Below are positions 11,576-21,640 of a stretch of DNA of 64,000 nt, piece by piece; position 1 is the first letter of the stretch, and every line of letters starts with the position of its first letter. The notes beneath the pieces are model-generated. The model had not been told where the DNA came from. It worked only from the letters and a program-made list of their open reading frames with translations, and searched no databases. The translations under genes were made by a program, and so were the position numbers. The stretch comes from Cydia pomonella (Eukaryota > Arthropoda > Insecta > Lepidoptera > Tortricidae), in the NCBI RefSeq assembly GCF_033807575.1, contig NC_084708.1, positions 4,922,501-4,986,500 of the forward strand, in the 5' to 3' direction.

Positions 11576-12680
11576 TATTTTTTTTTTATTATTTTTTTAT
11601 TATTTATTATTTATAAATGCACAGGCAGCTTATAGCTGATATGTGCACATCAATGTCCTGCACTTGTGTTTTGTCCATTAATAAAATGTTTGTTGAGTCT
11701 ATTTTTAAAAGAATTCACTGAGGGTGCACTGATTACGGATTCGGGCAAACTGTTCCACACTTTCACTACGCGGTTAGACAGGAAGTGTCGTCTTGGGTTG
11801 CTACTACTCTGCGTCCGTGTCAGCTTCAGAGAATGTCCTCTCAGTCTGTCACACATATTCCGAGTGAAAATATCACTCAATGCGGGTACGTTGTAGTGTC
11901 CTGTAAGTATTTTGTATGTTTCTATTAAGTCACCGCGTTGCCTTCGCTGCTCTAGGGTTGTCAAGCCCATTTCCTTTAACCTATTCTCATATGGTCGGTT
12001 GCGAAGAGATGGAACCAGTTTTGTTGCTCTTCTTTGGACTTTTTCAATAATATCAATGTCCTTCCGGAAATATGGATTCCAAATTTGGAAGGCATATTCC
12101 AATAAGGGTCTTATATATGTCTTATAGAGCCTAATGAAAAGATTCTTATCCATATAACGAAAAGCTTTCTTGATCATATATAATATAGAGTTGGCTTTTT
12201 TGGTCAACCCCAAAATGTGTTCTTCCCATTTTAAGTTATCAGTTATAATGATACCAAGATCTCGCTGCGAAGCAACACTCTGTAAACTTTTGGAGCCAAT
12301 ATTATATGTGTGCTTAGGGTTTTTTTTACCTATATGAAGTACAGTGCACTTGTCTGCGTTGAGGGTTATAAGCCAATCTTTGGTCCATTGTAAAATGCGG
12401 TCTAAATCCTGCTGTATGATGTTATGGCTGATAAGCGGGTTTCCCATAATCTTTGTGTCATCAGCAAATAAGAGCAAGTCTGACTCTACAACTTGTATTA
12501 GATCAGTCAAGAAAATCCCAAACAGCATTGGACCGAGCACAGAACCCTGTGGAACTCCACTGTAGACGTCATGCGGGTCCGAAAGATGCTCTCCAACTCG
12601 TACACGAAACTTCCTCCCTGTCAAGAAGTCTTTTATCCAATTCGAACATATTCGGGCTCGATTTTCCATCATCGAAAAGC
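11576..12680 (-). mobile_element. 5'-truncated CR1/Jockey-like LINE, minus strand
   Basis: The element reads right to left. It has a reverse transcriptase frame (11650-12672), a short 3' UTR, and then a T-rich run on the plus strand (11576-11612), which is a TAA/A-rich tail on the element's own strand. The 5' part (endonuclease, ORF1 and the first half of the reverse transcriptase) is missing, as expected when target-primed reverse transcription stops early. I could not find a convincing target duplication. Confidence 0.85.
11650..12672 (-). CDS. Non-LTR retrotransposon reverse transcriptase, C-terminal part
   Basis: This is an open frame of 340 codons with no internal stop. In the family it copies LINE RNA into DNA at a nicked chromosomal site. 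Near residues 38-50 is GVPQGSVLGP, a conserved reverse transcriptase block. Residues 69-72 are FADD, holding two catalytic aspartates. NADKCTVLHIGKK (about 105-117) and LGIIITDNLKWEEH (about 140-153) are later palm/thumb blocks. The tail FLSNRVVKVWNSLPESVI (near residue 315) is the typical LINE C-terminus. The earlier catalytic aspartate block (D...KAFD) lies upstream of the truncation and is absent, so the product cannot be a working enzyme. The first Met is only the first ATG in the surviving frame. The intact frame suggests a fairly recent insertion. Clade (CR1 or Rex/Babar versus Jockey) is not settled by eye. Confidence 0.9.
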   Translation of the reverse strand: MMENRARICSNWIKDFLTGRKFRVRVGEHLSDPHDVYSGVPQGSVLGPMLFGIFLTDLIQVVESDLLLFADDTKIMGNPLISHNIIQQDLDRILQWTKDWLITLNADKCTVLHIGKKNPKHTYNIGSKSLQSVASQRDLGIIITDNLKWEEHILGLTKKANSILYMIKKAFRYMDKNLFIRLYKTYIRPLLEYAFQIWNPYFRKDIDIIEKVQRRATKLVPSLRNRPYENRLKEMGLTTLEQRRQRGDLIETYKILTGHYNVPALSDIFTRNMCDRLRGHSLKLTRTQSSSNPRRHFLSNRVVKVWNSLPESVISAPSVNSFKNRLNKHFINGQNTSAGH

Positions 12681-14120
12681 ACGCGCGAATGATAGCTAAA
12701 TTACATCATTTTGATATCAAATGTAAGTTGTATTTGGCCTCCTTGTTATGAAACGACCTTGACACGGCTCGCAGTGCATCTCACGCACACTAATAAGTGT
12801 GAGCGAAATGCTTAGAGACACTACTTCAAGCAGGAACCAATCAGGATAATTTCAAAACAAGATCAAAGCGATAAGACATTGTTTAATAAGATTCGGCCTT
12901 CTATATCATATTCTGTATTTGGACGCCTCAAAATATAACGAAATTTGAAAGTAAATAGCGTAACTATCACCAGCTTTGATCTTAGGGCAAAGTTCGATTG
13001 GCCAGAGTTTTGAATTACGAAACTTTGTGTGTAACTTTGATAACTGTTTGCGATACAGAGCCCTTTGAAATGAGGTAAACAGATCTTTGTACGATCATGA
13101 AAATTACGAAATTAATAATTATAATAAGAAGGGTCCTTATTGCTCAGAATCAAGATAGACTATTATCATACCTGGCGACACAACTATATTAAGAAGAGAA
13201 GTAAACGAACGTCCGTGTTCTTCTTACCGGATTAATTATTTATCATGTATTGTTTAGAAGACGTTAATAGTAGTTTATGTGACTGCTACATAATGACAGG
13301 CATTAAAATACGAGTGTGGGTTCAAGAAAAGAACGTAGTGAGTTTCTTAAAAGGACTACACGGGTGTTTTAATTCCTAATTCTGTAGAGTTACATACACT
13401 ATTTTATCTAAACACATATTTATAAACTTTCTATGATTTATTCACTAACCCAAAATTACAGCCAACATTGGATCATCGTTGCTCTCTTGGCGGAACTCGC
13501 GGATATGTGGTGGCGTCTCCGAAATATCATAAAGACACTTTTAGCGAAACTTTTGCTATAGTTACTTTAAAAACAACAAAACAAATTCATTTTATACTAA
13601 AAACTAATTAAAACATAAACTGTACGTCAAATGGTGGATAATGAAAACTTTTTTCACGCATGTCACGCATTTGTAGTTTTTTTTTAAATTAATTTAGATA
13701 CAACTAGAGTCGGGGACCTATTTCCGTATCGTTCGATACAAACTAGCCTTACCAGTAATATTCATTTCGTTCATACTAAACTGAAATGTCACTCTATACA
13801 TGAGAATAACAGCGCCCTCTTGACAATTATCATATATTTCTGGTGGGGCTTTAACATGCGAAATTTGTAAAATTGTATGCAATTGACATTTCATTTTGAA
13901 CAAAAAGGCATCTCGACTGATATTAGAATACAGGTCCAATCGAATTGCTTTTTTTTCAGAGATGTCCGAAATTTGAATGTCATTACCAAATCGATTTTGA
14001 TGGAAAATTAAGCAATTACAACCTTTTCACGGATAAGAAATTTGTTGTAACAAAACAGTTTATCTTAATGTTAGCCATTATTTACGGATTTTGAAGGCAT
14101 CATAAAAGGTTTATGATATA
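12681..14120. other. Unassigned AT-rich DNA
   Basis: No supported gene. An acceptor-like ACAG at about 13460 precedes a short open stretch, but nothing recognisable is encoded. Confidence 0.4.
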
Positions 14121-14190
14121 ATACAATACAAATCCTCTTTATTGCACAACCTCAGAATAAATAAATATAGTATGATATGTGTGTAGATAA
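14121..14190 (-). mobile_element. LINE 3' UTR tail fragment, minus strand
   Basis: TCCTCTTTATTGCACAACCTCAG matches the start of the LINE 3' tail at 21321 (CTTTATTGCACACCTCA). It is only the terminal piece, with no coding part. Confidence 0.5.
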
Positions 14191-14262
14191 AAACGTTTAC
14201 CGTATAGTCAAATCTTTCTAAAAATCCTATCATAATGGAGGTCTCAGTCTTAAACATTTATG

Positions 14263-14288
14263 CCCGTCACAGACGGAGCGATACTAAT
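14263..14288. repeat. Solo terminal repeat of the 59476-60302 element
   Basis: GCCCGTCACAGACGGAGCGAT here is the same as both termini of the 827-bp element at 59476-60302 (quoted in part; the match runs about 21 bases). I find no second terminus nearby, so this is a one-ended remnant or a shorter related element with a decayed end. Confidence 0.7.
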
Positions 14289-14758
14289 CACAAATAATTC
14301 AATTTCGATTTTGCTCAGCGAAATTCTGCAGCAATAACAACAACATTTAGAATAATTCGATACGCGTAGCGAAATAATAAAATGAATTTTCTCGGCAAAT
14401 TATTTTGGAAATGATCTCCAAAGGGGCGTTTCTTAAACATAATTACACTTTCGTTACGAAATTATTTGATATTGTTGTAATATTCAAACAGGTACCTTTA
14501 AACGTAACTCGGTTGAACTGGGAGTTGTTGAAAGCTTTTCGAGTTTGGTTTGTTATGTTTGTACTAAAATAACTTGAAAACTTATTTATAAGAATTATGT
14601 GCAAACGTTTGTTGTTGTATTATTGTTAAAGGTATTCTGAAACATTTAAGTCTATTTACAGTCAGTATCAAATAGATGGAGACGGCCATAGTGGCTAAAG
14701 AATTATCGGAACACACCTTATTGTTAGCATAGAAATTGGCTGAGTTGGCGGTTGGTAA

Positions 14759-15013
14759 CATAAATAAATAATTATAAATATTATAGGGACATTCTTACAC
14801 AAATAACTAAGTCCCACGGCAAGCCAAGAAGGCTTGTGCTGTGGGCACTCAGATAACGATATATAAATACTTAAATACATAAAAAACGTCCATGACTAAG
14901 AAACAAATATCTGTGCTAATCACACAAATAAATTCCCCTATTAGGCCTCGAACCCAGGACCATCGGCTTCATAGGCAGGGTCACCACCCAATAGGCCAGA
15001 CCGGTTGTCGAAA
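14759..15013 (-). mobile_element. Full-length tRNA-derived SINE, family S1
   Basis: Read on the minus strand, the element starts with a tRNA-like head: GGCCTATTGGGTGGTGACC for the A-box region and CTGGGTTCGAGGCC for the B box. It then has a body containing AAGCCTTCTTGGCTTGCC and ends in an AT-rich (TTTA)n tail at 14759-14775. Exact 11-bp copies of GCGGTTGGTAA flank it (14748-14758 and 15014-15024), so both ends are defined and the length is 255 bp. It has no protein-coding capacity and would move using LINE machinery. Confidence 0.93.
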
Positions 15014-15370
15014 GCGGTTGGTAAGCGGAAGCATGGCGGAAAGCACCTGCGCTAAAAGAACGTGCTCAAACGGCATCTGAGCGCTTGCGCCATCGACCCT
15101 GAGCGTTGGGAGGAGCTTACTGGAAGGTCATCTTGCCGTTCTACAATCCATAACCATAACAGTGTCAAAACATTTAACGATAACCGCCTCACAAGTGTAA
15201 ACATAAAACGCCAGTTTTTCGTATTTAAAAATATTTAATTTCATTAATTTAATAGCCGTTTAAAAAATATTACTCAATTTTCAATTGTGGCTGGACGTCG
15301 GATATGTCTGTGCCTTCGATGCGTAAGCTGTTAAAACATGACAATATGTCGGACTGATATTTTAATTGTT

Positions 15371-15412
15371 TATTTATTTAAACTTTATTGCACAAACGAA
15401 ACTTAGGGCCGA
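15371..15412 (-). mobile_element. LINE 3' tail, left part, split by a DNA element
   Basis: AACTTTATTGCACAAACGAAAC (22 bases) is LINE-tail-like sequence. It continues after the inserted element as ATGTACAAAAGGC (16585-16597). Removing the element plus one TTA restores a continuous tail. Confidence 0.65.
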
Positions 15413-15415
15413 TTT

Positions 15416-16581
15416 TTCAATTCCCAGATAAATCGCCGAATAGTTATCCCACCGATAAAAATAACTGACTGTTTATTTGTTGGTTAAAGATTTTCAATTT
15501 TTCATTCCTTTTTTATCCAGAGAATAGTTATCTGTGGTTTTAACCAGCTAACTTCGTTTTAAACAAGTGTGAGCAGGATGCAAAGATACAGAATTCACCA
15601 TGTTAGAGTGAAACAGAAACACAACGCTTAGTTGACATTTGATGTTTGTTGCCAAACAAAACATAACCTATTACATTACATTACATTACTATTATTACCC
15701 GCGTATTATACGTACAACAGTATCGTGTTATTTAATCTTATACCTTTAAATGAGCAATTCTTGTATATATATATACATATTTCCGTGATCTCGGAAACGG
15801 CTCTAACGATTTCGCTGAAATTTGGTTATTGTCTTATGTTTGGGAAAACGCGTGTTTTCGAGTTTTCATGCGTTTTTCTTTCGACGCAGAATATGGTCGC
15901 TAATTTCGAGATGCCAGCCAGTGTCCGTCTGGTCCACTTTTGTTTTTTTTTAATATGTTCAAGTTTATATATAATTTTTTAAGACAAGTTTAATTTAGTA
16001 AAAAAATTTAGTTAAGATTATCACCTGTACACCACCATATTACAATAAATAGTTATAACCGAGCAAAGCTCGGTCGCCCAGGTAAGTACTTATTATTTAA
16101 ATCCGAGTTGTTTTGTGATCATTTCATTGAAAAATGAGAGATATGAAAAAACGTGAACTTTGAGAAATCGGAAGTGCATTTATTTACCGAATTTTTAATA
16201 ATAAATAAATAGATATATATATTAAATATTTTTTTATATATTTTTATGCTACATATATTAATAAAAGCAGATCAAGAATATAGTTTTCAATAGATATTTA
16301 ATTTTTAACACATTAGTACTATTATTGTTGTTAATATTTTTCTATTAACATTCTAAATTTTATTCTAGTAGCCAGTTCAAAGTTGTAACATAACCTAAAA
16401 ACGTCCAACTTAACAGAGCGATAGGTACTAACTGGCTCTTGAACGGACAGATAACTTTATTCCTCCGTTAACGGATTTATTCCTCAGTTAACTGCTATCT
16501 GACTGTTGAAAAACCGAAATTGCCGCTATCTATAGAATAAAACCTATCTGACTGTTTAACTGGGGATTGAAAAATCGGCCC
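15416..16581. mobile_element. TTA-flanked non-autonomous DNA transposon, 1166 bp
   Basis: Left end GGGCCGATTTTTCAATTCCC and right end complement GGGCCGATTTTTCAATCCCC are terminal inverted repeats. TTA flanks both sides (15413-15415 and 16582-16584). Weaker inverted similarity continues inward (ACTGACTGTT / TATCTGACTGTT). No transposase frame is present. A TTA duplication with GGGCCG-type termini is typical of PIF/Harbinger-like elements, but assignment is by signature only. The middle (about 15660-16085) carries an unrelated repeat. Confidence 0.85.
15660..16085 (+). repeat. Repeat nested in the 1166-bp element; ends in a small hairpin
   Basis: It starts near TTACATTACATTACATTAC and includes GTGATCTCGGAAACGGCTC. 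It ends with the hairpin CCGAGCAAAGCTCGG followed by TCGCCCAGGTA. A hairpin close to a fixed 3' end recalls Helitron-type ends, but the canonical CTRR terminus is not seen. Class unresolved. Confidence 0.45.
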
Positions 16582-16854
16582 TTAATGTACAAAAGGCAAT
16601 TTTGCTTAGAAATTAGTTTTTTCCGCGCAAGTGTGATGAAAAACATTGTGTGTTACTCCAGCCTGCGGCTGTCGTAAATATACAAGATGTCCAAAAAATA
16701 ATTATGTGCATTCCCGTTGCCAGTGACCTTTAGTAAAGTCCAGCAACTTTTAGTATGGGACCAAACCCGAAAGCGCAAAAAAAATTTTACCATCCCATAG
16801 AAAATGGACCAGCTAAAACGTATGAAACAGCCAAGAATTTTTTTTCGCGATTTC

Positions 16855-16935
16855 GGGGTTAACCGGTTAAACCTGGAGTTACCTTGGTTACCAGTACATT
16901 TTGACACTGTATTAGCTGTTTAACCGGTTAACCCC
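16855..16935. repeat. Inverted repeat with 18-bp perfect arms
   Basis: GGGGTTAACCGGTTAAAC (16855-16872) is the exact reverse complement of 16918-16935. Each arm also contains the palindrome TTAACCGGTTAA. The 45-base spacer has no open frame. Confidence 0.85.
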
Positions 16936-16963
16936 AGGTCAGACTCTACTTTCATTATGATTA

Positions 16964-17088
16964 GAACGTACTGCGATTAATTTCTTGCGGTTTCAGTCTT
17001 TCAAATGCGTTCGCTTATGAAGCGTGCCGTATACGGTACATTTTTTGCGGTTCAAAAACCGCAAGATATTAATCGCAGTGCGTTCGAA
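16964..17088. mobile_element. Foldback MITE candidate
   Basis: The left arm GAACGTACTGCGATTAAT then TTCTTGCGGTTT is mirrored at the right by AAACCGCAAGATATTAATCG and CAGTGCGTTCG. The ends are therefore imperfect inverted repeats of about 32 bp around a 60-bp core. Non-coding. Confidence 0.75.
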
Positions 17089-17094
17089 ACCTGG

Positions 17095-17209
17095 CGGCCC
17101 GATTGGACGTGAACGACGCGTTGAAAGTGACGTTTTTTGACACTTATGGTATCTTAAGCAAATTTTTCACGTATCTTTCGTAACTTCACGTAATTTCGAA
17201 TCGGGCCGT
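17095..17209. mobile_element. Short MITE with CGGCCCGATT termini
   Basis: Left end CGGCCCGATTGG; right end CGAATCGGGCCG followed by TTA. Its terminal core is the same as that of the 272-bp family but the interior differs, so it is a related, shorter non-autonomous element. Confidence 0.7.
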
Positions 17210-17829
17210 TAGTCAATTCAAGTAGGATCTCTTTACAGTAGTTCACCTAAGAATTGGACTTGCGCTGTGACACAAACAAACACGTCCTGTGAAGACGACG
17301 GCAGGACGGCACTAAGTTGGACGATTGTCGCGACGAGCGAACTTTATCTTTGACAAACTTGGCCGTACTTTGTCGTACAATCGTGAGTTGGATGCGTGTT
17401 TGAAAGTTCATTATCGAAGTTAATGATGCGTCAACGTATTGGAGTGAAGTCTTTTTCTGGGCAATATTAAGACACTGTGCTGCCTAATCTTTTATTATTT
17501 GTCGTTATTATTAAAGAAAATATTAGAAATATGACTTAGATCAGTTAAGCAATCAAAAAATTGGTTCGCCAGTGGTGTTTTTAATTTTTACATCTGGTTG
17601 TGTCTGGTTGGCCGATGATAATTTAATTTCTACATCTGCATGAGGCGTACCCACTGAATGGGATTAATTTTCCTAATAATACCAATTAGAGTTTCTCATT
17701 AATCGTATAAAATGTGTATAAAAAATACTAGCTAATTAGTTCCATATGCTTTATCTGTCCGACTTTTGCATACCTATGTATTTGTTTTCAGTAAAAAAAT
17801 TATTTTAAAAACTTCCATATCATCTTTGT

Positions 17830-17985
17830 CCTTTGTCTTCTTCTTCTTCAACCCGGCCTAGCGCCAGAATCCGCTTTCCTACTCAATTTTTTCCACTTTG
17901 CCCGGTCTTCGGCATCCTCACGTGTGAGATTTTTCTCTTTCATATAGCAAATATCACGACGTCCAGCCAGCGCTTCTTATCTTCC
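17830..17985 (-). pseudogene. RTE-type LINE C-terminal fragment
   Basis: Read on the minus strand, one frame gives DAEDRAKWKKLSRKAD followed soon by a stop and a (GAA)n run. This D-R-x-x-W-(x)n-R-K-AD pattern is typical of the extreme C-terminus of RTE-like endonuclease/reverse transcriptase proteins. Only about 30 codons survive, with a stop in the preceding part, so it is a dead fragment. No catalytic domain remains. Confidence 0.65.
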
Positions 17986-18282
17986 GTATCAAAAAACAAT
18001 GTATTTACTGCTCATAATCATAACTGGATATGTGTAGATCTTAATAAAAGAGAGGTCCTGTGTTACTAGTATTATAACTTAGAAGTTCGCACAAAGATAT
18101 GAAATAGTGATCGTAAAACGTATGCATTCGATAAGTTACGACTAAGAATTTCCCGAAGTCAAATAAACGCCTTCATAACCTCGAACGCTGAACGTCTCCG
18201 AGTAAGTACTAAACACTTGCTAAATTTAATATATATGGCAACTAACTCCTACCGTTCGGAACGATGGCTTCAGCAACGATCA

Positions 18283-18320
18283 GATCAGACTGTATGATAA
18301 CCTCATCATATAGTCTGATC
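18283..18320. repeat. Short hairpin
   Basis: GATCAGACTGTATGAT and ATCATATAGTCTGATC are near-complementary arms with a 6-base loop AACCTC. It could form a stem in RNA. No terminator-like U tract follows. Confidence 0.7.
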
Positions 18321-18440
18321 TCAAATTAAAGGATTTGAACAAAGTGATGAGAGATAGTTTGTATCTAATTCCTAATACTTATTGGAAGAAAGGCGAGCTT
18401 TGGCAATGTACGGTAAGCAATATTGAGGAAGTTTACCTTA

Positions 18441-18638
18441 TGGGAGGTCAGACTAGCGTTTTATACGAGCGTACGCGTACGAGCGTGTAAGCTCGTGTAG
18501 ACCAAATGTAGGGAAAAGTAACGCGCGCGTAAGCTCGTAAAAACCAAAAGTAGGGAATTGTGACGCGCGTATATTAAGCTGGTACAGCCGATATGACCGT
18601 AAACGCGCGTAAAAATACGCTAGTCTGAAACCGCCCTA
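18441..18638. mobile_element. MITE with GTCAGACTAGCGT termini
   Basis: The left end GGTCAGACTAGCGTTTTA and the reverse complement of the right end (GGTTTCAGACTAGCGTATTT) match, giving inverted ends. The interior is rich in ACGCGCG and CGTAAGCTCGT repeats. About 198 bp, non-coding. Confidence 0.75.
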
Positions 18639-18751
18639 TGTACATATTCAAAGCCAATTTTGCTTTCTTAAGCTTCTGTCCGCGATTTCCGTGATAGAAC
18701 TAATCTATGTCATCAGACAGAGTAACTATCACATTTTTTATATTATTAGTA

Positions 18752-18954
18752 TACATCGGGGTTTTTAGTGCGGGAATAATTTCGTGTATTTATAACTTTG
18801 TTATTTATAAATTAATTTCTAAACTATGGATTAAAAATAGGTATTAGTAAGCTCCAAATGTGCTTAGAAATGTTAAAATAGTATCGGTTCTTATAGTTAA
18901 TATCTATTTTTTGGTATAATGTTAAACATTCCCGCACCAAAAACCTCGATGTAT
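18752..18954. mobile_element. MITE interrupting a coding-like frame
   Basis: ACATCGGGGTTTTTAGTGCG at the left and its near complement (CGCACCAAAAACCTCGATGT, complement strand) at the right are terminal inverted repeats of about 25 bp. The interior is AT-rich. ATAC lies at each outer edge and may be the target duplication. It sits at the end of the minus-strand frame at 18824-19214. Confidence 0.75.
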
Positions 18955-19214
18955 GGTTATTAGGAATTCGTAAGCCGTGCCACAGATCATATTCGTTGCG
19001 ATCAGTCACGAAAACTTTGCCTAAGGAATAGAATGGCATACGGATAGTGTTTTGATTTATATGGGTAGTTTGAAAGCCAATCCTACGGCCTCTACTTTCA
19101 CGACGTGTCTCAGGGAAGAACCTTGTTTTATGCCGGTCCAATAAACTGTAACCCGACATGAACCCTCTATATTTCTTTGTCCAAAATGTTGTATTTTTTA
19201 TGTTTTGTATAAAA
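18824..19214 (-). other. Coding-like frame of unknown family, tail replaced by a MITE
   Basis: The frame is open from about 19214 to 18824 on the minus strand, with a possible ATG at 19159 (MSGYSLLDRHKTRFF). The part before the MITE has a natural amino-acid mix, for example SLGKVFVTDRNEYDLWHGL, with no low-complexity runs. The last ~44 codons lie inside the MITE at 18752-18954 and are not original. If the MITE and one flanking copy are removed, the frame would run about a dozen codons further to a stop. I do not recognise the family. It may be a host exon, a decayed transposon gene or chance. No convincing splice sites were seen. Confidence 0.35.
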
Positions 19215-19224
19215 CGTAACCCAA

Positions 19225-19294
19225 GCCCTTTCGCGCATGAGAGACCTGTGCCCAGCAGTGGGAAGTATATAGGCCGAATTATTATTATTGTATA
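19225..19294 (+). mobile_element. RTE-like LINE 3' end fragment
   Basis: GAGAGACCTGTGCCCAGCAG, then TGGGAAGTATATAGGCC, then a (ATT)n tail. GCCCAGCAGTG is also at the 3' end of the RTE copy at 29418-30079, just before its stop and tail. It is a short 3' remnant. Confidence 0.7.
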
Positions 19295-19395
19295 AATTGA
19301 GTACGGAGAGTAATTTTAATAATAGCATAAAACATTATTAAACACCCCATACTTTCAACTTTTTTAAACAAGGTTATTTAAATATATATATATTC

Positions 19396-19503
19396 GGCCC
19401 GATTTACACATATATTATTGTCAAGTGCGAAATGATACATTGCTACTAAACGCAGGTAGCAAATGTATGAAATCGTACTTATACTTAATGTGTAAATCGG
19501 GCC
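19396..19503. mobile_element. 108-bp MITE with GGCCCGATTTACACAT termini
   Basis: GGCCCGATTTACACAT at the left is exactly complementary to the right end. It is flanked by TTC on the left and TTA on the right, close to a 3-bp TTA-type target duplication. Non-coding. Confidence 0.85.
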
Positions 19504-19506
19504 TTA

Positions 19507-21139
19507 CAGATATACAAATATAGAAGTCAGATGAATACAGCATACAAAATAATTTATATAAAATCTACCTTAAAATAAAGGGAAAAAGCTATTATTATAT
19601 ATTCATATTTCGTGATTCCTTACCACGGGTACGCCCGATTCTTTCATTGCTAACGCCATGGCATGCAATAACTGGGGTCATGTTTACTTTTCATATGTCG
19701 TTCTTCTTATTGCTTTGCGGTACGCTTGTATTGTATAATTTAAACATAAAATGTATGTACACGTGTACAATTTTTGTGTCTTTTTTTGCTATTTTAATTT
19801 ATTTAATTCAGATTTTTATGATTAAATATTTTTATGATTATTGACATTTCATACCCGTACTTACTTATCGGGTTTGAACCATCATCGCTCAGTTTTGAGT
19901 TGAAAATTTGTGCTTATCGCTTGTCAGGAATTCGATGAAATCTTAGTTTTATCTACCTCACCTATTTGTGAATTCAGTGCATTTACGAAATTATAATTTC
20001 TTGGTAACTCGCGCAAAAGCAGTGTTCATTTTGGCGAAAACAAAGTCACTTCGACTTTGTATCATTTTCATATGGTCCGGCCTTGGAGCATACAGTAAAG
20101 GGTACGTAACTTTCTTCTCAGTAACTTTTCAGAAAGTGCAGACATTTCGATGTGTGATATGACTGATATGTTTGTGTGCGTCAAAATAAGAGTGTAAATT
20201 TTTATTTAAATTTACGACTCTCGACACAGATTTTTGCATGTGTGAATAATCTTTTGCATGTGTTCCCCGCAAAATTCGGCAGACATTTTTGAACGTAAAT
20301 ACGATACTCCAGTTGTTGTATGCTCTAAGGGTCCGGCTCATTCATAGAACTTACAGTTAAATACAGCCTCAGCCTTTGCACTGACATCAGATAGCCAATC
20401 CAAACAAACTTTAAAAGGCATACGTTTCTATACCTTGTGCCCAAAGTCATCAGCTACGGAAATGCACTCTATTCCCTTCAAGTACGGTAGGTTTTCTAAT
20501 GAAAACTGAAAGCATGTACGTTTGTCTACATCATTCAGAAGTCTGCGTAGTGCCTACGCAGAGTTTGTAAAAGATGTCGATAGTGATGAAGTCGTTCTTT
20601 GTAATATCTAAGAATTCGAACAGAAATATGATCACTTCCAAAGAAAAATGGGGAATATGCAGCATTTCCTCTAAGCCTCACATCGTTTTGTTTGCCGCAA
20701 AAATTACGGGCCTTCTCGTAAATGTAGCAATATTCCTTTCATTGCTCCCGTCATCATCTGAGTGCAATGGAAAATAACTCTTACGGAAGCTGGCATACGT
20801 ATCAAATTGACTTAGCGACGTACCTGAAACAAAAAAGACAAATTAGCTTGGATGTTGTCAATAAAACAAACGACGGTTTCGGTAAACCAATATTCACAAT
20901 AAGAGACAGATGCATGTAGATTAATAGATAGGGGTTTTCCTAGATGGGTAACTTGCAAATAGATACAAGAGGTTTGGTGTAGGAGACCTAAGACTTACAG
21001 GCGTATTCTAATGTTAATTATAGGATATGAACTCGATCTGGATTAGATATGGATCGGATCTGTCAGTGTCAAATCAAAAATAACATTGACAATAACAATA
21101 TACATAATGGATATATACAGATGAATACTATAACTAGCT
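19507..21139. other. Unassigned DNA; one small hairpin
   Basis: CTGCGTAGTGCCTACGCAG (20544-20562) is a small hairpin. A sequence near 20995-21155 resembles the interior of the 44952 MITE (GGATCGGATCTGTCAGTGTC) but its ends are unclear. No supported gene. Confidence 0.4.
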
Positions 21140-21316
21140 TATATCTAAAATAGGCCCTTGAGGCATTGTACCAAGGATGCTGGCGGCATTTCCTCGTTGT
21201 ATCGCAATACTGATACGTTGTGCGAGGAAGCCGCCAGCTCTTCGGTCACCAGTTACGTCAACCAGACGTTTCGCGATTTCTCCAAAAAACTTGTGCGCGC
21301 TGGGACCCCATGGACC
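21140..21316 (-). pseudogene. Retroelement polyprotein C-terminal fragment
   Basis: On the minus strand an uninterrupted frame reads LGPWGPSAHKFFGEIAKRL, then VDVTGDRRAGGFLAQR, then ISIAIQRGNAASILGTMP. The pattern TGD-RAG-(F/Y)L-QR-IS-AIQRGNA is one I recognise from the region after the reverse transcriptase in certain retrotransposon polyproteins that also occur in other invertebrates. Catalytic parts are absent. The upstream side is cut off where the LINE tail at 21321 begins, so the LINE probably landed in or beside it. Plus-strand frames here are antisense shadows. Confidence 0.65.
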
Positions 21317-21562
21317 TAGAGTTTCAAATATACTTTATTGCACACCTCAATACAGAAACAGTACAAATAATACAACACATAAAGAAGAGGTAAACAACAG
21401 GCGGTCTTATCGCTAAAAAGCGATCTCTTCCAGACAACCTTTAGGTAGCGGAATTAAAAAAAAAAAAAAAAAAATGTTATGACAGTAGGTGTTCCAGATG
21501 CAATAAAAGAAGTCTAGCACAGAATAAACACAAAACTAAGCAATATAATTATCATATACAAA

Positions 21563-21598
21563 TATAAATAAAAAAGATATATACATACATATATTAAA

Positions 21599-21640
<42 letters not shown>

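Noticed and set aside
12344..12692. Plus-strand frames opposite the reverse transcriptase
   Set aside because: Antisense shadows of the minus-strand LINE frame.
13459..13560. Exon-like stretch after ACAG with a short hydrophobic helix-like frame
   Set aside because: Only about 30 codons, no donor or convincing start, and no recognised family.
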